Shown one piece after another: positions 1 to 8,280 of a DNA stretch of 35,766 nucleotides. Each line of letters starts with the position of its first letter. The first letter of the stretch is position 1. Position numbers and translations under genes: made by a program. The stretch is from contig JABDDZ010000015.1 of the NCBI GenBank assembly GCA_013287335.1, positions 1 through 35,766 on the forward strand, written 5' to 3'. The stretch comes from Chlamydiota bacterium (GTDB lineage: Bacteria > Chlamydiota > Chlamydiia > Chlamydiales > JAAKFR01). Under the pieces are notes generated by a model. That model did no database searches, was not told the DNA's origin, and saw only the letters and a program-made list of their open reading frames with translations.

Positions 1-1400
1 TAGCTCTTCTCCTAGGCTTCTATGTTTGCTGGAATATTGGGGCCAACGATGTTGCAAATGCCATTGGAACATCTGTCGGCTCTGGTGCTTTAACTCTGAA
101 GCAGGCTGTGATTTTGGCGGGGATTTTAGAGTTTTGTGGAGCCTATTTTTTTGGAGGCAATGTCACAGAAACCCTTGAAAGCGGCATTGTCAATCCTGAG
201 CTTTTTTCACAGCATCCCATGGACTTTGTCTATGGAATGTTAGCTGCCCTGCTTGCAACGGGGGTCTGGCTACAGATAGCTTCTTTTTTCGGCTGGCCAG
301 TATCAACGACTCACTCCATTGTCGGAGCTGTTGCGGGGTTTGGAATAGTTTTAGGAGGAGTGGATGCCATCCATTGGGCTGAGGTCGGATCGATCGTCGC
401 AAGTTGGGTGATCTCACCTCTCCTTGGAGGAGGGCTTGCCTACTTTATCTTTGTTTTCCTGCGAAGTAAAATTTTTTACACTTCAAATCCTCTCCATTCA
501 GCAAAAAAAGTCACACCCTATCTAGTTTTTTTGCTCTTTTTTCTTCTTCCGTTGATCATTCTTTTTAATGGATTAAAAAATATCGGCCTCCACTTCCCTG
601 TCTTTGCAACGATTGGGATTGCTATTGGGATTGGCCTTTTGATGGCTCTTTTGAGTTTATATTTCCTGACAAAAGTGAAGGAGGAGAAAAAAGAGAGTGA
701 GAGTGGTGGGCAGAATATCCAGGTCTCTATAGGACTAAAAAAAGCGCTCCGCCACTTGCAACGGGTAGAGGCGACCTCTGATCTCGGTCCTCTGCATGAT
801 AAGGTCCACTCTCTATTGAAGGATGTGGAGGAGTTATCCAATACCGTTGAGCAGAAGAAGAGCTATCTATCGCAAAGCGGGGAGTATTGCCAGGTTGAAA
901 AGATCTTTGTCTGGCTGCAAATCGTTACAGCCTGTTTTATGGCTTTTGCCCATGGATCTAACGATGTGGCCAATGCAATTGGCCCTCTTGCTGCGATTTT
1001 TAATGTCATCAAGAACAAAACTCTTCTTCTCACTACCACAGTTCCTCACTGGATGCTTGTTTTAGGAGGTGTCGGCATTGTTTTTGGCCTCGCAACATGG
1101 GGCTGGCGCGTTATAGAGACAGTTGGAAAAAGAATCACAGAACTTACTCCAACAAGGGGATTTGCAGCAGAATTTGGCGCTGCGACAACCGTTTTATTAG
1201 CCTCAAAGCTCGGCCTTCCGATCTCTACGACTCACACTCTTGTCGGAGCTGTCTTGGGAGTGGGATTTGCTAGAGGGATTGGGGCGATTAACCTCAATAC
1301 AATCCGGGATATCCTTCTTGCATGGATTATCACGGTACCTGCCGGGACTGCCCTTGCTGTCATCTTTTTTTATATTATCCGCGCTATTTTTTCAGGCTGA
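1..1400 (+). CDS. pit: PiT-family inorganic phosphate transporter (5' end outside window)
   Basis: Integral membrane permease that imports inorganic phosphate. The reading frame is open from base 3, upstream of the first in-window start-like codon (GTG at 108), and already encodes the first signature, GANDVANAIG, so the gene begins left of the window. The second half repeats it (HGSNDVANAIGP, near bases 950-985), as expected for the two inverted halves of this family. Both halves also carry a P(I/V)STTH motif (near 299-313 and 1217-1232). A hydrophilic loop with a coiled-coil-like stretch (bases ~690-870) separates the halves. The Chlamydia counterpart is CT692. The 3' end overlaps the convergent epimerase gene by 17 bp, leaving no room for a separate terminator. 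Function is secure at family level; ion coupling is not resolved. Confidence 0.93.
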   Translation, partial: ALLLGFYVCWNIGANDVANAIGTSVGSGALTLKQAVILAGILEFCGAYFFGGNVTETLESGIVNPELFSQHPMDFVYGMLAALLATGVWLQIASFFGWPVSTTHSIVGAVAGFGIVLGGVDAIHWAEVGSIVASWVISPLLGGGLAYFIFVFLRSKIFYTSNPLHSAKKVTPYLVFLLFFLLPLIILFNGLKNIGLHFPVFATIGIAIGIGLLMALLSLYFLTKVKEEKKESESGGQNIQVSIGLKKALRHLQRVEATSDLGPLHDKVHSLLKDVEELSNTVEQKKSYLSQSGEYCQVEKIFVWLQIVTACFMAFAHGSNDVANAIGPLAAIFNVIKNKTLLLTTTVPHWMLVLGGVGIVFGLATWGWRVIETVGKRITELTPTRGFAAEFGAATTVLLASKLGLPISTTHTLVGAVLGVGFARGIGAINLNTIRDILLAWIITVPAGTALAVIFFYIIRAIFSG

Positions 1401-2364
1401 AGGCTTCGTCTTTAATAGAGCGGATGATCTCCTGCAAACTTCGCTTTGGAGTAAAATTTAAAAGTTTTTTCATCTTTGTAAGATCGGGCTTGCGTCTTAA
1501 AACGTCTTTAAAATTAAATCCGTAGACATCGGTATAGGGGATAAATACAATTTCAGATTTACTCCCCAGTTCTTTCTTAATGAGCTCTGCAAGTTCCAAA
1601 ATGGTGATCTCCTGATCATTGCCCACATTGCAGACACTTCCGCTGCTTTCAGGATGTGAGAGCAGAAGATCCAGCATTGTGACGGTATCAAGAACATGGC
1701 AAAAGCTTCGAGTCTGCCTCCCATCGCCATAAACTGTTAGAGGTTCATCTTTTAAACACTGTTGGATAAAACGGGGAATAACCATTCCATATCGCCCTGT
1801 CTGCCTTGGGCCAGCTGTATTGAAAAGGCGGGCTGCAACACAAAATAGGCCATGTCGATCTGCATAAATCTGGGCCATTGTCTCATTTTCAAATTTGCTA
1901 AGAGAGTAGCTATTTTGGATATACTGTGTCGGTTGAAAGGAGATGATCTCATCTTCTTTAAAACTACTCTCGACACCAATACCATAAACTTCTGAAGAGG
2001 AGGCGATAATGATTTTTGCTTTCGATTTGAGGTCAGCCATTGTTTTTAAAAGGATCTCGCACCCCCTAATATTCTCTTCAAGGGCGATACCTGGAGTTGT
2101 TGTGACAACTTTTTGTCCAACGATGGCGGCAAAATGGTAGATTCGGGTTGCAAATTCAATGGCTTTAGGAAGATCTTGCCAGGCGAGAAGATTATCTTGA
2201 GTGAATTTAAAATGGCTGTTTTCACGGAAAGAGGAGAGATTCTCCTCTCTTCCAGTAGTAAGATTGTCAAGGGCCCAAACCTCATCCCCTTTATCAAGAT
2301 GATACTTGCATATCCAGGATCCGATAAATCCGGCTCCACCTGTCACAAATACTTTTTCACGCAT
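1384..2364 (-). CDS. NAD-dependent nucleotide-sugar epimerase/dehydratase (extended SDR)
   Basis: Cytoplasmic enzyme acting on a nucleotide sugar. The N-terminus carries the NAD-binding GGAGFIGS motif (residues 9-16), followed by SSSEVYG and the catalytic YSLSK tetrad segment. The middle contains LFNTAGPRQTGRYG and TVYGDGRQTRSF, typical of UDP-glucuronate decarboxylase, 4-epimerase and dTDP-glucose dehydratase relatives. The start is placed at the ATG at 2364, preceded by AGAAGG. It overlaps the upstream dehydrogenase stop by 8 bp (ATGCGTGA), so translation is probably coupled; an upstream in-frame start at 2424 would lie within that gene. The neighbour makes a UDP-uronic acid, so this protein probably epimerises or decarboxylates that product. 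The exact reaction is inference. Confidence 0.88.
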   Translation of the reverse strand: MREKVFVTGGAGFIGSWICKYHLDKGDEVWALDNLTTGREENLSSFRENSHFKFTQDNLLAWQDLPKAIEFATRIYHFAAIVGQKVVTTTPGIALEENIRGCEILLKTMADLKSKAKIIIASSSEVYGIGVESSFKEDEIISFQPTQYIQNSYSLSKFENETMAQIYADRHGLFCVAARLFNTAGPRQTGRYGMVIPRFIQQCLKDEPLTVYGDGRQTRSFCHVLDTVTMLDLLLSHPESSGSVCNVGNDQEITILELAELIKKELGSKSEIVFIPYTDVYGFNFKDVLRRKPDLTKMKKLLNFTPKRSLQEIIRSIKDEAFSLKK

Positions 2365-3655
2365 GGACAACCTTCTCTTTTCCTTTTTTAATTCCATAAG
2401 AGACCTGTCTTGTGTCAACCACAAGAGAGCTATTGTCGATCACATATTGCCAGTCAATCTCGGAGTGATCAGTTAAAATTAGGAGACAATCTGCCTTTTT
2501 TAAAGCCTCTTCTGTAATGGGAGTAGATTCTAAATGAAAGCGGGGGAGTGATTGTACAAAGGGGTCGTAGTAGGAGATTTTTGCCTCATTTTTTAAAAGG
2601 AGTTCCATCACTTTAAGAGCGGGAGATTCACGGATATCACTGACATCCTTCTTAAAAGCGACCCCAATGACAAAGATCGATGAGAGACTTAGGCATTTTT
2701 TTTGTTTGTTAAGAGCCTCTATGACTTTTTGGAGGACAAAGTAAGGAGCTCTTGCATTGACAACCTCTGCAGCTTCAATAAGAGTTGTAGGTCCATCATT
2801 GGCTTTGATCTTATTAGCTAGATAAACGGGGTCTACGGGGATGCACTCTCCGCCAATGCCCGGACCTGGAACAAAACGGGTAAAACCATAAGGCTTTGTA
2901 GAAGAGGCGTCGATCACCTCCATGATATCGATTCCCAAATGATCAAATGCCTCTTTCATCTCATCGACAAATGCAATATTGATCAGCCGATAGGTGTTTT
3001 CAAAGACTTTAGCCGCCTCAGCAATTTTAGCACTGGAGCAGATGTGGATTTTTTTAGTGATATGTTTATAGAGGGTGGCTGCAATTTCGCTGCATTTTGG
3101 GGTGACGCCGCCAATCAGGCGAGGCACATTGTAGAGATCGAAATTTGGTGTGCCGGCATCTTCTCTTTCTGGAACATGGGCTAAGAAGATGCTCTCTCCG
3201 ACTTTGAAGCCATCCTTTTCCAGGATGGGCATCACAACTTCTTCTGTTGTGCCGGGGTAGCTTGTACTTTGAAAGATAATTAGCTCATCGCCAATAAGCT
3301 TGGAAGCTACAGAGGAGACGGCATTTTTCACAAAACGCATCTCAGGCTGATGCTCTGAATTGAGAGGGGTTGGGACCGAGACGATAAAAACATCTACATC
3401 TTTAAGGTCGCTAAGCTCTGCTGTGGGGATAAATCTCTTATTTTTAAGGGCTTCAAAGAGATAATCCAGCGGAAGAAATCCAAGATAATTCTCTCCCCGT
3501 TTTAGCGAGGCTATTTTGTTTGTATCTATATCATAGCCAATGACTTTAAATCCGCATTTTGTAAAAGCATTTGTCAGGGAAAGGCCAATATACCCCAGTC
3601 CAAATATTGCAATGACTGCATTCTTACCCTCTATTTTGGCAAGCAATTGTCCCAT
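2357..3655 (-). CDS. UDP-sugar 6-dehydrogenase (WbpA/WecC/TviB-like)
   Basis: Oxidises C6 of a UDP-hexose to the uronic acid with two NAD+. Using the ATG at 3655 (432 residues), the Rossmann motif GLGYIG is at residues 19-24, a FENTYRLINIAF segment lies near 218, and the catalytic cysteine is Cys271 in GGECIPVDP. The GG-x-CIPVDP form is more typical of UDP-N-acetylhexosamine 6-dehydrogenases than of UDP-glucose dehydrogenase, so a UDP-GlcNAc or UDP-GalNAc substrate is the better guess. The start at 3655 is preceded by AAGAGGT; extending 35 codons upstream to 3760 would translate repeat-derived sequence. It is coupled to the downstream epimerase by an 8-bp overlap. With the upstream glycosyltransferase it suggests synthesis of an acidic surface or lipid-linked glycan. 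Confidence 0.9.
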   Translation of the reverse strand: MGQLLAKIEGKNAVIAIFGLGYIGLSLTNAFTKCGFKVIGYDIDTNKIASLKRGENYLGFLPLDYLFEALKNKRFIPTAELSDLKDVDVFIVSVPTPLNSEHQPEMRFVKNAVSSVASKLIGDELIIFQSTSYPGTTEEVVMPILEKDGFKVGESIFLAHVPEREDAGTPNFDLYNVPRLIGGVTPKCSEIAATLYKHITKKIHICSSAKIAEAAKVFENTYRLINIAFVDEMKEAFDHLGIDIMEVIDASSTKPYGFTRFVPGPGIGGECIPVDPVYLANKIKANDGPTTLIEAAEVVNARAPYFVLQKVIEALNKQKKCLSLSSIFVIGVAFKKDVSDIRESPALKVMELLLKNEAKISYYDPFVQSLPRFHLESTPITEEALKKADCLLILTDHSEIDWQYVIDNSSLVVDTRQVSYGIKKGKEKVVHA

Positions 3656-3680
3656 AATACCTCTTCTTTCATTCGTGCTC

Positions 3681-3785
3681 GAGCCCGTGCCCGAAAGGGT
3701 TTTTCTCAGCTTTAACCTTGCAAAATCAATGCCAACTTTAGGATTTTTGCGCCTCGTCACAAAAATCCTAAAGTCGAGGCAGGGA
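3681..3785. repeat. Short derivative of the dispersed palindromic repeat (copy C)
   Basis: Between the glycosyltransferase stop (3798) and the dehydrogenase start (3655). It contains a perfect 14-bp inverted repeat, CTTTAGGATTTTTG at 3736-3749 and its complement at 3760-3773, with a 10-nt loop. The arm is the terminal sequence of the long repeats at 11503-11722 and 29955-30184, including the flanking GTCGAG. Bases 3686-3700 carry a GCCCGTGCCCG block resembling the inner arm of the long copies. This looks like an internally deleted or rearranged copy. There is no T-run after the hairpin on either strand, so it is not a standard intrinsic terminator. Confidence 0.7.
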
Positions 3786-3797
3786 GAGAGTGTTACA

Positions 3798-4913
3798 TTA
3801 TAGAAAGAGTTGGAGGTAGCGGAGGGTGCGGTTTGCGGGAGAGAACTTCTGCTTGTAGCCTTCTATTTCAGACTGAAGCTTTTGGCGGGTAGAGGAGTCG
3901 CTTAATTTAATAAGAGTCTCTGCGAGAGATTGAGCATTATCGGGGGTAAAAAGGAGCACTCCTTTTTGCAGAGGAAAGTACTCTCTCACGATGGGAAGAT
4001 CGGGTGCAATAATCGGCCGTCCCATAAGGGCATACTCTCCAAGCTTTGTATGAGCTACAAAGGGCATCCGCCCAGAGTTCTCAAAAGGGGCAATAAAGGC
4101 ATGGCAGGAGGCTGCAAGCTTCGGGATGTTTTCGGGGGGGCAAAATCCGCAAAATTGGACCCTTTTTTGGATTCCAAAACTCTCTGCCATCTTCTGATAT
4201 TTTGTAATGTCTTTCGGGTTACCACCTATGATCTTAAGGTGCCAAAGAGGGGCTTTTACAGCTGCCGAAAGCAGGAGATCAATCCCCTGTCCCTGATAGA
4301 GCTGGCCCACATATCCCAAAGTGAGAGGAGAAGCATTGCAAGAAGGCGGAAGGGCATTCTGCTTAGCTGCAAGGGGAATGACTTCGATCTGGTTTTTTAC
4401 AAGATAAGGAGGTTTACGAAGGATTTCTTTGAGTTGTTCAGTTGTCACAATGATAAGGTCAGCTCTTTGAAAAACCTCTTTCTCTATTTTGAGCTTCTTT
4501 TTCGGAAGGTTGCCCTCTCCATAAAAACTTAGCTCATGCGCTTCAAAAATATAGGTGTATCCGGGGATTTTTCTCTTAAGATGGAAGAGCCCCTGCTTAA
4601 GAACACTCAAATGCACTATGCCTTTACGCTCCCTACTTTTTTCTAAATATTTTTGGCTCTTTGAAAAAAAAAGATAGTTCCAGCTGATGCCGAAAGGATT
4701 ATTTTTTCGGATGATGGGAAGTAGGCAGAGGGAAAAAAGAGAGGAATTACTCTCTCCGTAATGGCTAAAAAGAGACTCTTTATCTAAAGATCCCCTTCCG
4801 CAGAGAAGCTCGACCTCCATTTTCGTAGAGAGTTGATGACAAAGGTTAAAGAGATAGAGATCATGCGCTTTTTTGGTAGGAAGGATTTCATTATAAGGAA
4901 GAATAAGTCTCAT
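3798..4913 (-). CDS. Glycosyltransferase, GT4-like (group 1)
   Basis: Predicted cytoplasmic or membrane-associated glycosyltransferase of 371 residues with a GT-B fold. The C-terminal half shows the usual GT4 pattern: TLGYVGQLYQGQGIDLLLSA in short form (start of the donor-binding domain, near residue 198), then APFENSGRMPF and a KLGEYALMGRPIIAPD block where the nucleotide-sugar-contacting Glu is expected. It lies upstream of the UDP-sugar dehydrogenase and epimerase in the same orientation, about 140 bp away, so it probably uses their product or acts in the same pathway. Translation starts at ATG 4913; no clear Shine-Dalgarno is visible (a run of T precedes it). The acceptor and sugar cannot be told from sequence. 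Confidence 0.85.
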   Translation of the reverse strand: MRLILPYNEILPTKKAHDLYLFNLCHQLSTKMEVELLCGRGSLDKESLFSHYGESNSSLFSLCLLPIIRKNNPFGISWNYLFFSKSQKYLEKSRERKGIVHLSVLKQGLFHLKRKIPGYTYIFEAHELSFYGEGNLPKKKLKIEKEVFQRADLIIVTTEQLKEILRKPPYLVKNQIEVIPLAAKQNALPPSCNASPLTLGYVGQLYQGQGIDLLLSAAVKAPLWHLKIIGGNPKDITKYQKMAESFGIQKRVQFCGFCPPENIPKLAASCHAFIAPFENSGRMPFVAHTKLGEYALMGRPIIAPDLPIVREYFPLQKGVLLFTPDNAQSLAETLIKLSDSSTRQKLQSEIEGYKQKFSPANRTLRYLQLFL

Positions 4914-4946
4914 AAAAAAATTTGTTATAGATTCGATATTGCAATT

Positions 4947-4974
4947 TTGTTAATGAGTGTATTGAAAGTATAGA
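4947..4974 (+). promoter_or_regulatory. Putative sigma-70-type promoter of the fliF operon
   Basis: TTGTTA at 4947-4952, a 16-nt spacer, then TATAGA at 4969-4974, ending 22 nt before the GTG start of the FliF-like gene. It lies in the only intergenic gap between the divergent glycosyltransferase and the secretion operon. A weaker alternative (TTGAAA at 4962 with TATGGA) would leave almost no leader. Assigned by eye only. Confidence 0.4.
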
Positions 4975-4996
4975 ATTCTAACATTATGGAAACAAG

Positions 4997-6355
4997 GTGA
5001 AAGAGCTCAAAAAGCAGTTACTTGTGATTTGGAGTGAGCTAAAGCCGCTTCAAAGGTTAGCGATTGCCTCTCTTGCCTGTTTTTTAGGGGTGGCATTCTC
5101 TTATCTCCTTCTCCATTCCTCCTCCTCTTCTTATGTAAGTTTATATCCAAAAGGACGTCTATCAGCGGGAGATATTGAAGAGGTGCGCGCTTACATGGAT
5201 GCAAAGCAGATAGAATATCAGGAGAGGGCTGAGGGGCAGCTCTTCGTTCCCGAAGAGAGGGTCTCTAAAGTCCGTGCCACCCTCTCTCAGCTTGGAATTC
5301 CAAAACACTCTTCCGGCAAGGGGTTTGAGCTTTTTGATTCCAATACATGGATTAAGGGAGATAAAGAGATTCAGGTTTTGCAAGTAAGAGCTTTAAAAGG
5401 GCAGCTCCAACAAGATCTCGCAGAGTTTGAAAATATCAAAAGCGCGAGTGTGATTTTAGATCTACCGGGTCAGCACCTTTTTGGTGATGAAAAAGAGGAG
5501 GCCAAAGCCTCTGTCATTCTTAACCTGATGCCCAATGCTCACCTCTCTCATTCTGAGCTTCGAGCTATTACCTATCACTTGGCCGGTGCTGTGCGTGGAT
5601 TAAAACCCAATATGATTGCAATCTCCGATACAAAGGGGAGGCTCTACCAGGCGATCGATCCGGAGGTAAAAAATCCCATTGTTATTGGAGCCGAGCTTCT
5701 TTTTGAAGAACAGCTCAAAGAAAAGGTAAGCTCTCTTGTCCATGCTTTGCTCGGAAAAAAGCCCTTTTTTGTCTCTATCTGCGCAAAATTAAAAGAGGAG
5801 GCAAAGCTAAATGGAATTTATGAGGCCATAGATGATGTGCAGCTCTTTTTGCTCCTGGATTCCAGAAGTTTTGAAAATGATGCGATCTTTGAAGGATTAA
5901 AGCCTGAGCTTGTTAAACAGATTGCTCTTCTGATGCAAATGGCCTGTCCCTCTTTTAGTATAAAGATAGAGAGGAGTTTATTTCATGTGCATGATGAGTG
6001 GATTAGAGCCAAGCGCCCCTCATCGCCCCTTTTATTTCTCCTGCTTGCTGCCAGTGGATTTACACTCATTTTTCTCGTTGCAGCCTTTATTCATAACACT
6101 CTCAAAAGGAGAAAAAAAAAGAGGGGTTTTCTTCATAGGGAGATTGATTTATCAGCGGAAAATGGCTCTATAGACTCTATCCTTGCAAGGCTTAATAGCA
6201 AAGCCCTCTACTCGCTTCTCTGCGAAGAGGAACCCGAGAGTTTAGCCCTCTTTTTTGCAGAGATTGAAAAAGAGAATGCCGAAAAGCTCATCTCAATCCT
6301 CCCCTTAGATTTACAGCAAAAAATCCTTAAGGCACTTGCGAGTTTAAAATCATGA
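4997..6355 (+). CDS. fliF: Flagellar MS-ring-like protein FliF with C-terminal FliG-like domain
   Basis: Inner-membrane ring protein homologous to FliF/SctJ, equivalent in position to C. trachomatis CT719. The 452 residues show a first membrane helix (about 21-40), a ring-building region with ERVSKVRATLSQLGIP and SASVILDLPGQ motifs, and a second helix (about 344-366) followed by a basic stop-transfer KRRKKKRG. The last ~75 residues form a soluble tail whose final ~50 (LLCEEEPESLALFF, ILPLDLQQKILKAL) resemble the repeated helical unit of the FliG N/middle domains around the EHPQ motif. It is shorter than flagellar FliF (over 500). Start is GTG at 4997 with GGA-rich sequence upstream. The stop overlaps fliH (ATGA). 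No flagellin or motor genes are in the window, so a secretion rather than motility role is likely. Confidence 0.9.
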   Translation: MKELKKQLLVIWSELKPLQRLAIASLACFLGVAFSYLLLHSSSSSYVSLYPKGRLSAGDIEEVRAYMDAKQIEYQERAEGQLFVPEERVSKVRATLSQLGIPKHSSGKGFELFDSNTWIKGDKEIQVLQVRALKGQLQQDLAEFENIKSASVILDLPGQHLFGDEKEEAKASVILNLMPNAHLSHSELRAITYHLAGAVRGLKPNMIAISDTKGRLYQAIDPEVKNPIVIGAELLFEEQLKEKVSSLVHALLGKKPFFVSICAKLKEEAKLNGIYEAIDDVQLFLLLDSRSFENDAIFEGLKPELVKQIALLMQMACPSFSIKIERSLFHVHDEWIRAKRPSSPLLFLLLAASGFTLIFLVAAFIHNTLKRRKKKRGFLHREIDLSAENGSIDSILARLNSKALYSLLCEEEPESLALFFAEIEKENAEKLISILPLDLQQKILKALASLKS

Positions 6356-6960
6356 AGCAGATTGCAATTTTAAAAAAAGTCCAAATCACCTCCTGCGCCT
6401 GCCTGCAAAAGAGCGGCAGTGGTCTCTCTTTGACTCTTCTTCCACTCGATAAAAAAGATCGTGCCTGCCAAAAGGCCTTTTTAGCGGGGAAAGAATCGGG
6501 TCTTGAGGAGGGGTATCGTAGGGCAAAAATTGAAAATAAGAGTTTTATTACCCTTTTGCAATCAATTGCAAGGCGGCTGCTTGAACAAAAAGAGCAGATC
6601 TTCTCTCAGCTAAAGCCGGAGCTTATCAACCTTGCCATGATCATATGTGAAAAAATCATTAGAAAAGAGCTCTCCTCTCCGATGACACTTGTTAAACTGA
6701 TTGATTCCGAACTCTCCTCCATGTCCATCCACCTGCAAGAGGAGAGCGTCTCGATAGTCCTCTCTCCGGATGATCTTATCCTCCTCGAAAAGCATTTGAG
6801 CAAGATCTTTTACGATAAGAGAGAGATCAAAAAACTCCACTTTGTTTCAGATCCCCACCTTTTACGCGGGGATTTTCGCATAGAGACGGCCAAGAGTCTT
6901 CTCAACTGCTCTATCCAAAGGGAACTTGAAGATTTACAACAAAAAATCCTAAAGGGGTGA
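6352..6960 (+). CDS. fliH: FliH/SctL-like stator of the secretion ATPase
   Basis: Peripheral stalk protein predicted to bind the ATPase FliI and regulate its membrane docking. The 202 residues show an Ala/Lys/Glu-rich N-terminal helix (AFLAGKESGLEEGYRRA near 43-59) and a C-terminal domain with INLAMIICEKIIRKEL (near 92-107) and LRGDFRIET (near 170), the latter matching the GGCRIET-type motif of the FliH/SctL family. It starts at an ATG overlapping the fliF stop by 4 bp. It ends with TGA at 6958, and the next gene starts in the same frame only four sense codons later. Confidence 0.87.
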   Translation: MKQIAILKKVQITSCACLQKSGSGLSLTLLPLDKKDRACQKAFLAGKESGLEEGYRRAKIENKSFITLLQSIARRLLEQKEQIFSQLKPELINLAMIICEKIIRKELSSPMTLVKLIDSELSSMSIHLQEESVSIVLSPDDLILLEKHLSKIFYDKREIKKLHFVSDPHLLRGDFRIETAKSLLNCSIQRELEDLQQKILKG

Positions 6961-6972
6961 AGTGGGTCTAAA

Positions 6973-8280
6973 TTGGTTCTAAATCTTAAAGAAGAGATTG
7001 AACGGGCAAAACAATGGGAGGGAACGCGTAAAAGTGGCAGAGTGACGCGCGTGATTGGTCTGCTTATTACCTCTTGCGGCCCTGATGTTTCAATTGGAGA
7101 GATCTGCCTAATCTATGACAAGAGGGGGAGGGGAATTCCGGCCCAAGTTGTGGGATTTCAAGAGGAGAAGATTCTTCTTATGGCCCTTGGAGAGGTTGAG
7201 AGGATCTTTTGTGGTGCTGAGGTTTTTCCTTGTGGAACCTCCATGAAAATCGGGGTGGGCGAGGGGCTTTTAGGGAGAGTCGTCGACGCCCTTGGAGCTC
7301 CTCTCGACGGCAAGGGAGAGGTCTGCGTTGACCATTATATTCCCCAATACATGCAAGCCCCTCTTCCCTTGGAAAGAAGGAGCATTAACCGCCCTCTTGT
7401 GACGGGAGTCAAAGCGATCGATACCCTCTTTACAATTGGAGAGGGACAGAGAATGGGCATTTTCTCAGGTTCAGGGGTTGGAAAATCGACCCTTTTAGGA
7501 ATGATTGCCAAGTATGCAGAAGCGGACCTCTCAGTGATTGCCCTTATAGGGGAGAGGGGGCGGGAGGTAAAAGAGTTTATTGAAAAACAGCTTGGATCTA
7601 GGGGGCTTGCACGCTCCATTGTTGTTGTTGCAACCTCTGATCAGCCGGCGCTTCTACGCAGTCTTGGAGCAGAACGGGCCACAGCCATTGCAGAATATTT
7701 CAGAGACAGGGGCAAAAAAGTTCTTCTTCTTGTCGATTCCATGAGCCGTTTTGCCATGGCAAGGCGGGAAATTGGCCTGGCATCGGGAGAACCTCAGACA
7801 AGCAAGGGATACCCCCCCTCTCTCTTTGCTATTCTGCCAAGACTTCTTGAGAGGGCAGGGAATACAAATAAGGGGTCGATCACAGGGATTTACACAGCGC
7901 TTGCAGAGGGGGATGATGCAGGAGACCCTATTGTAGACCAGATGCGTTCTCTTCTTGATGGACATCTTTTTTTAACACGGGAGCTTGCCTCTTCAGGCCA
8001 CTACCCTGCCATTGACCCTTTGCAGAGTCTCTCCCGGTTAATGCCCGACCTAGTGGGAAAGGGGGATTTAAAATGTGCAAATGGTCTAAAAGAGCATCTC
8101 TTTCATTATAAAACTGCCGAGGAGCTGATTAATATTGGGGCATACGTGGGGGGATCAAACCCAAAAATTGATGGAGCAATCAGTAAAATCGATGCTATCA
8201 ATGGCTTTCTTCGTCAGGAGAGGGATGAATTTGTCCCCATGGATAAAAGCTGGGAGAGTTTAAGGAAGATAATCAGATGA
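6973..8280 (+). CDS. fliI: Flagellar/type III secretion ATPase FliI-like
   Basis: Hexameric ATPase that unfolds substrates and separates them from chaperones at the export gate. The 435 residues match the family length. Walker A is GSGVGKST (166-173), the catalytic-Glu segment IGERGREVKEF is at 192-202, Walker B is LLLVDS (251-256), and the T3SS ATPase signature follows as SKGYPPSLFAILPRLLERAG in shortened form (277-296). The start is TTG at 6973: it is the first usable initiator after the fliH stop in the same frame, with AAGGGG 12 nt upstream. The stop overlaps the FliJ-like gene (ATGA). The chlamydial equivalent is CT717, distinct from the other ATPase SctN (CT669), which would lie right of the window. 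Confidence 0.95.
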   Translation: MVLNLKEEIERAKQWEGTRKSGRVTRVIGLLITSCGPDVSIGEICLIYDKRGRGIPAQVVGFQEEKILLMALGEVERIFCGAEVFPCGTSMKIGVGEGLLGRVVDALGAPLDGKGEVCVDHYIPQYMQAPLPLERRSINRPLVTGVKAIDTLFTIGEGQRMGIFSGSGVGKSTLLGMIAKYAEADLSVIALIGERGREVKEFIEKQLGSRGLARSIVVVATSDQPALLRSLGAERATAIAEYFRDRGKKVLLLVDSMSRFAMARREIGLASGEPQTSKGYPPSLFAILPRLLERAGNTNKGSITGIYTALAEGDDAGDPIVDQMRSLLDGHLFLTRELASSGHYPAIDPLQSLSRLMPDLVGKGDLKCANGLKEHLFHYKTAEELINIGAYVGGSNPKIDGAISKIDAINGFLRQERDEFVPMDKSWESLRKIIR

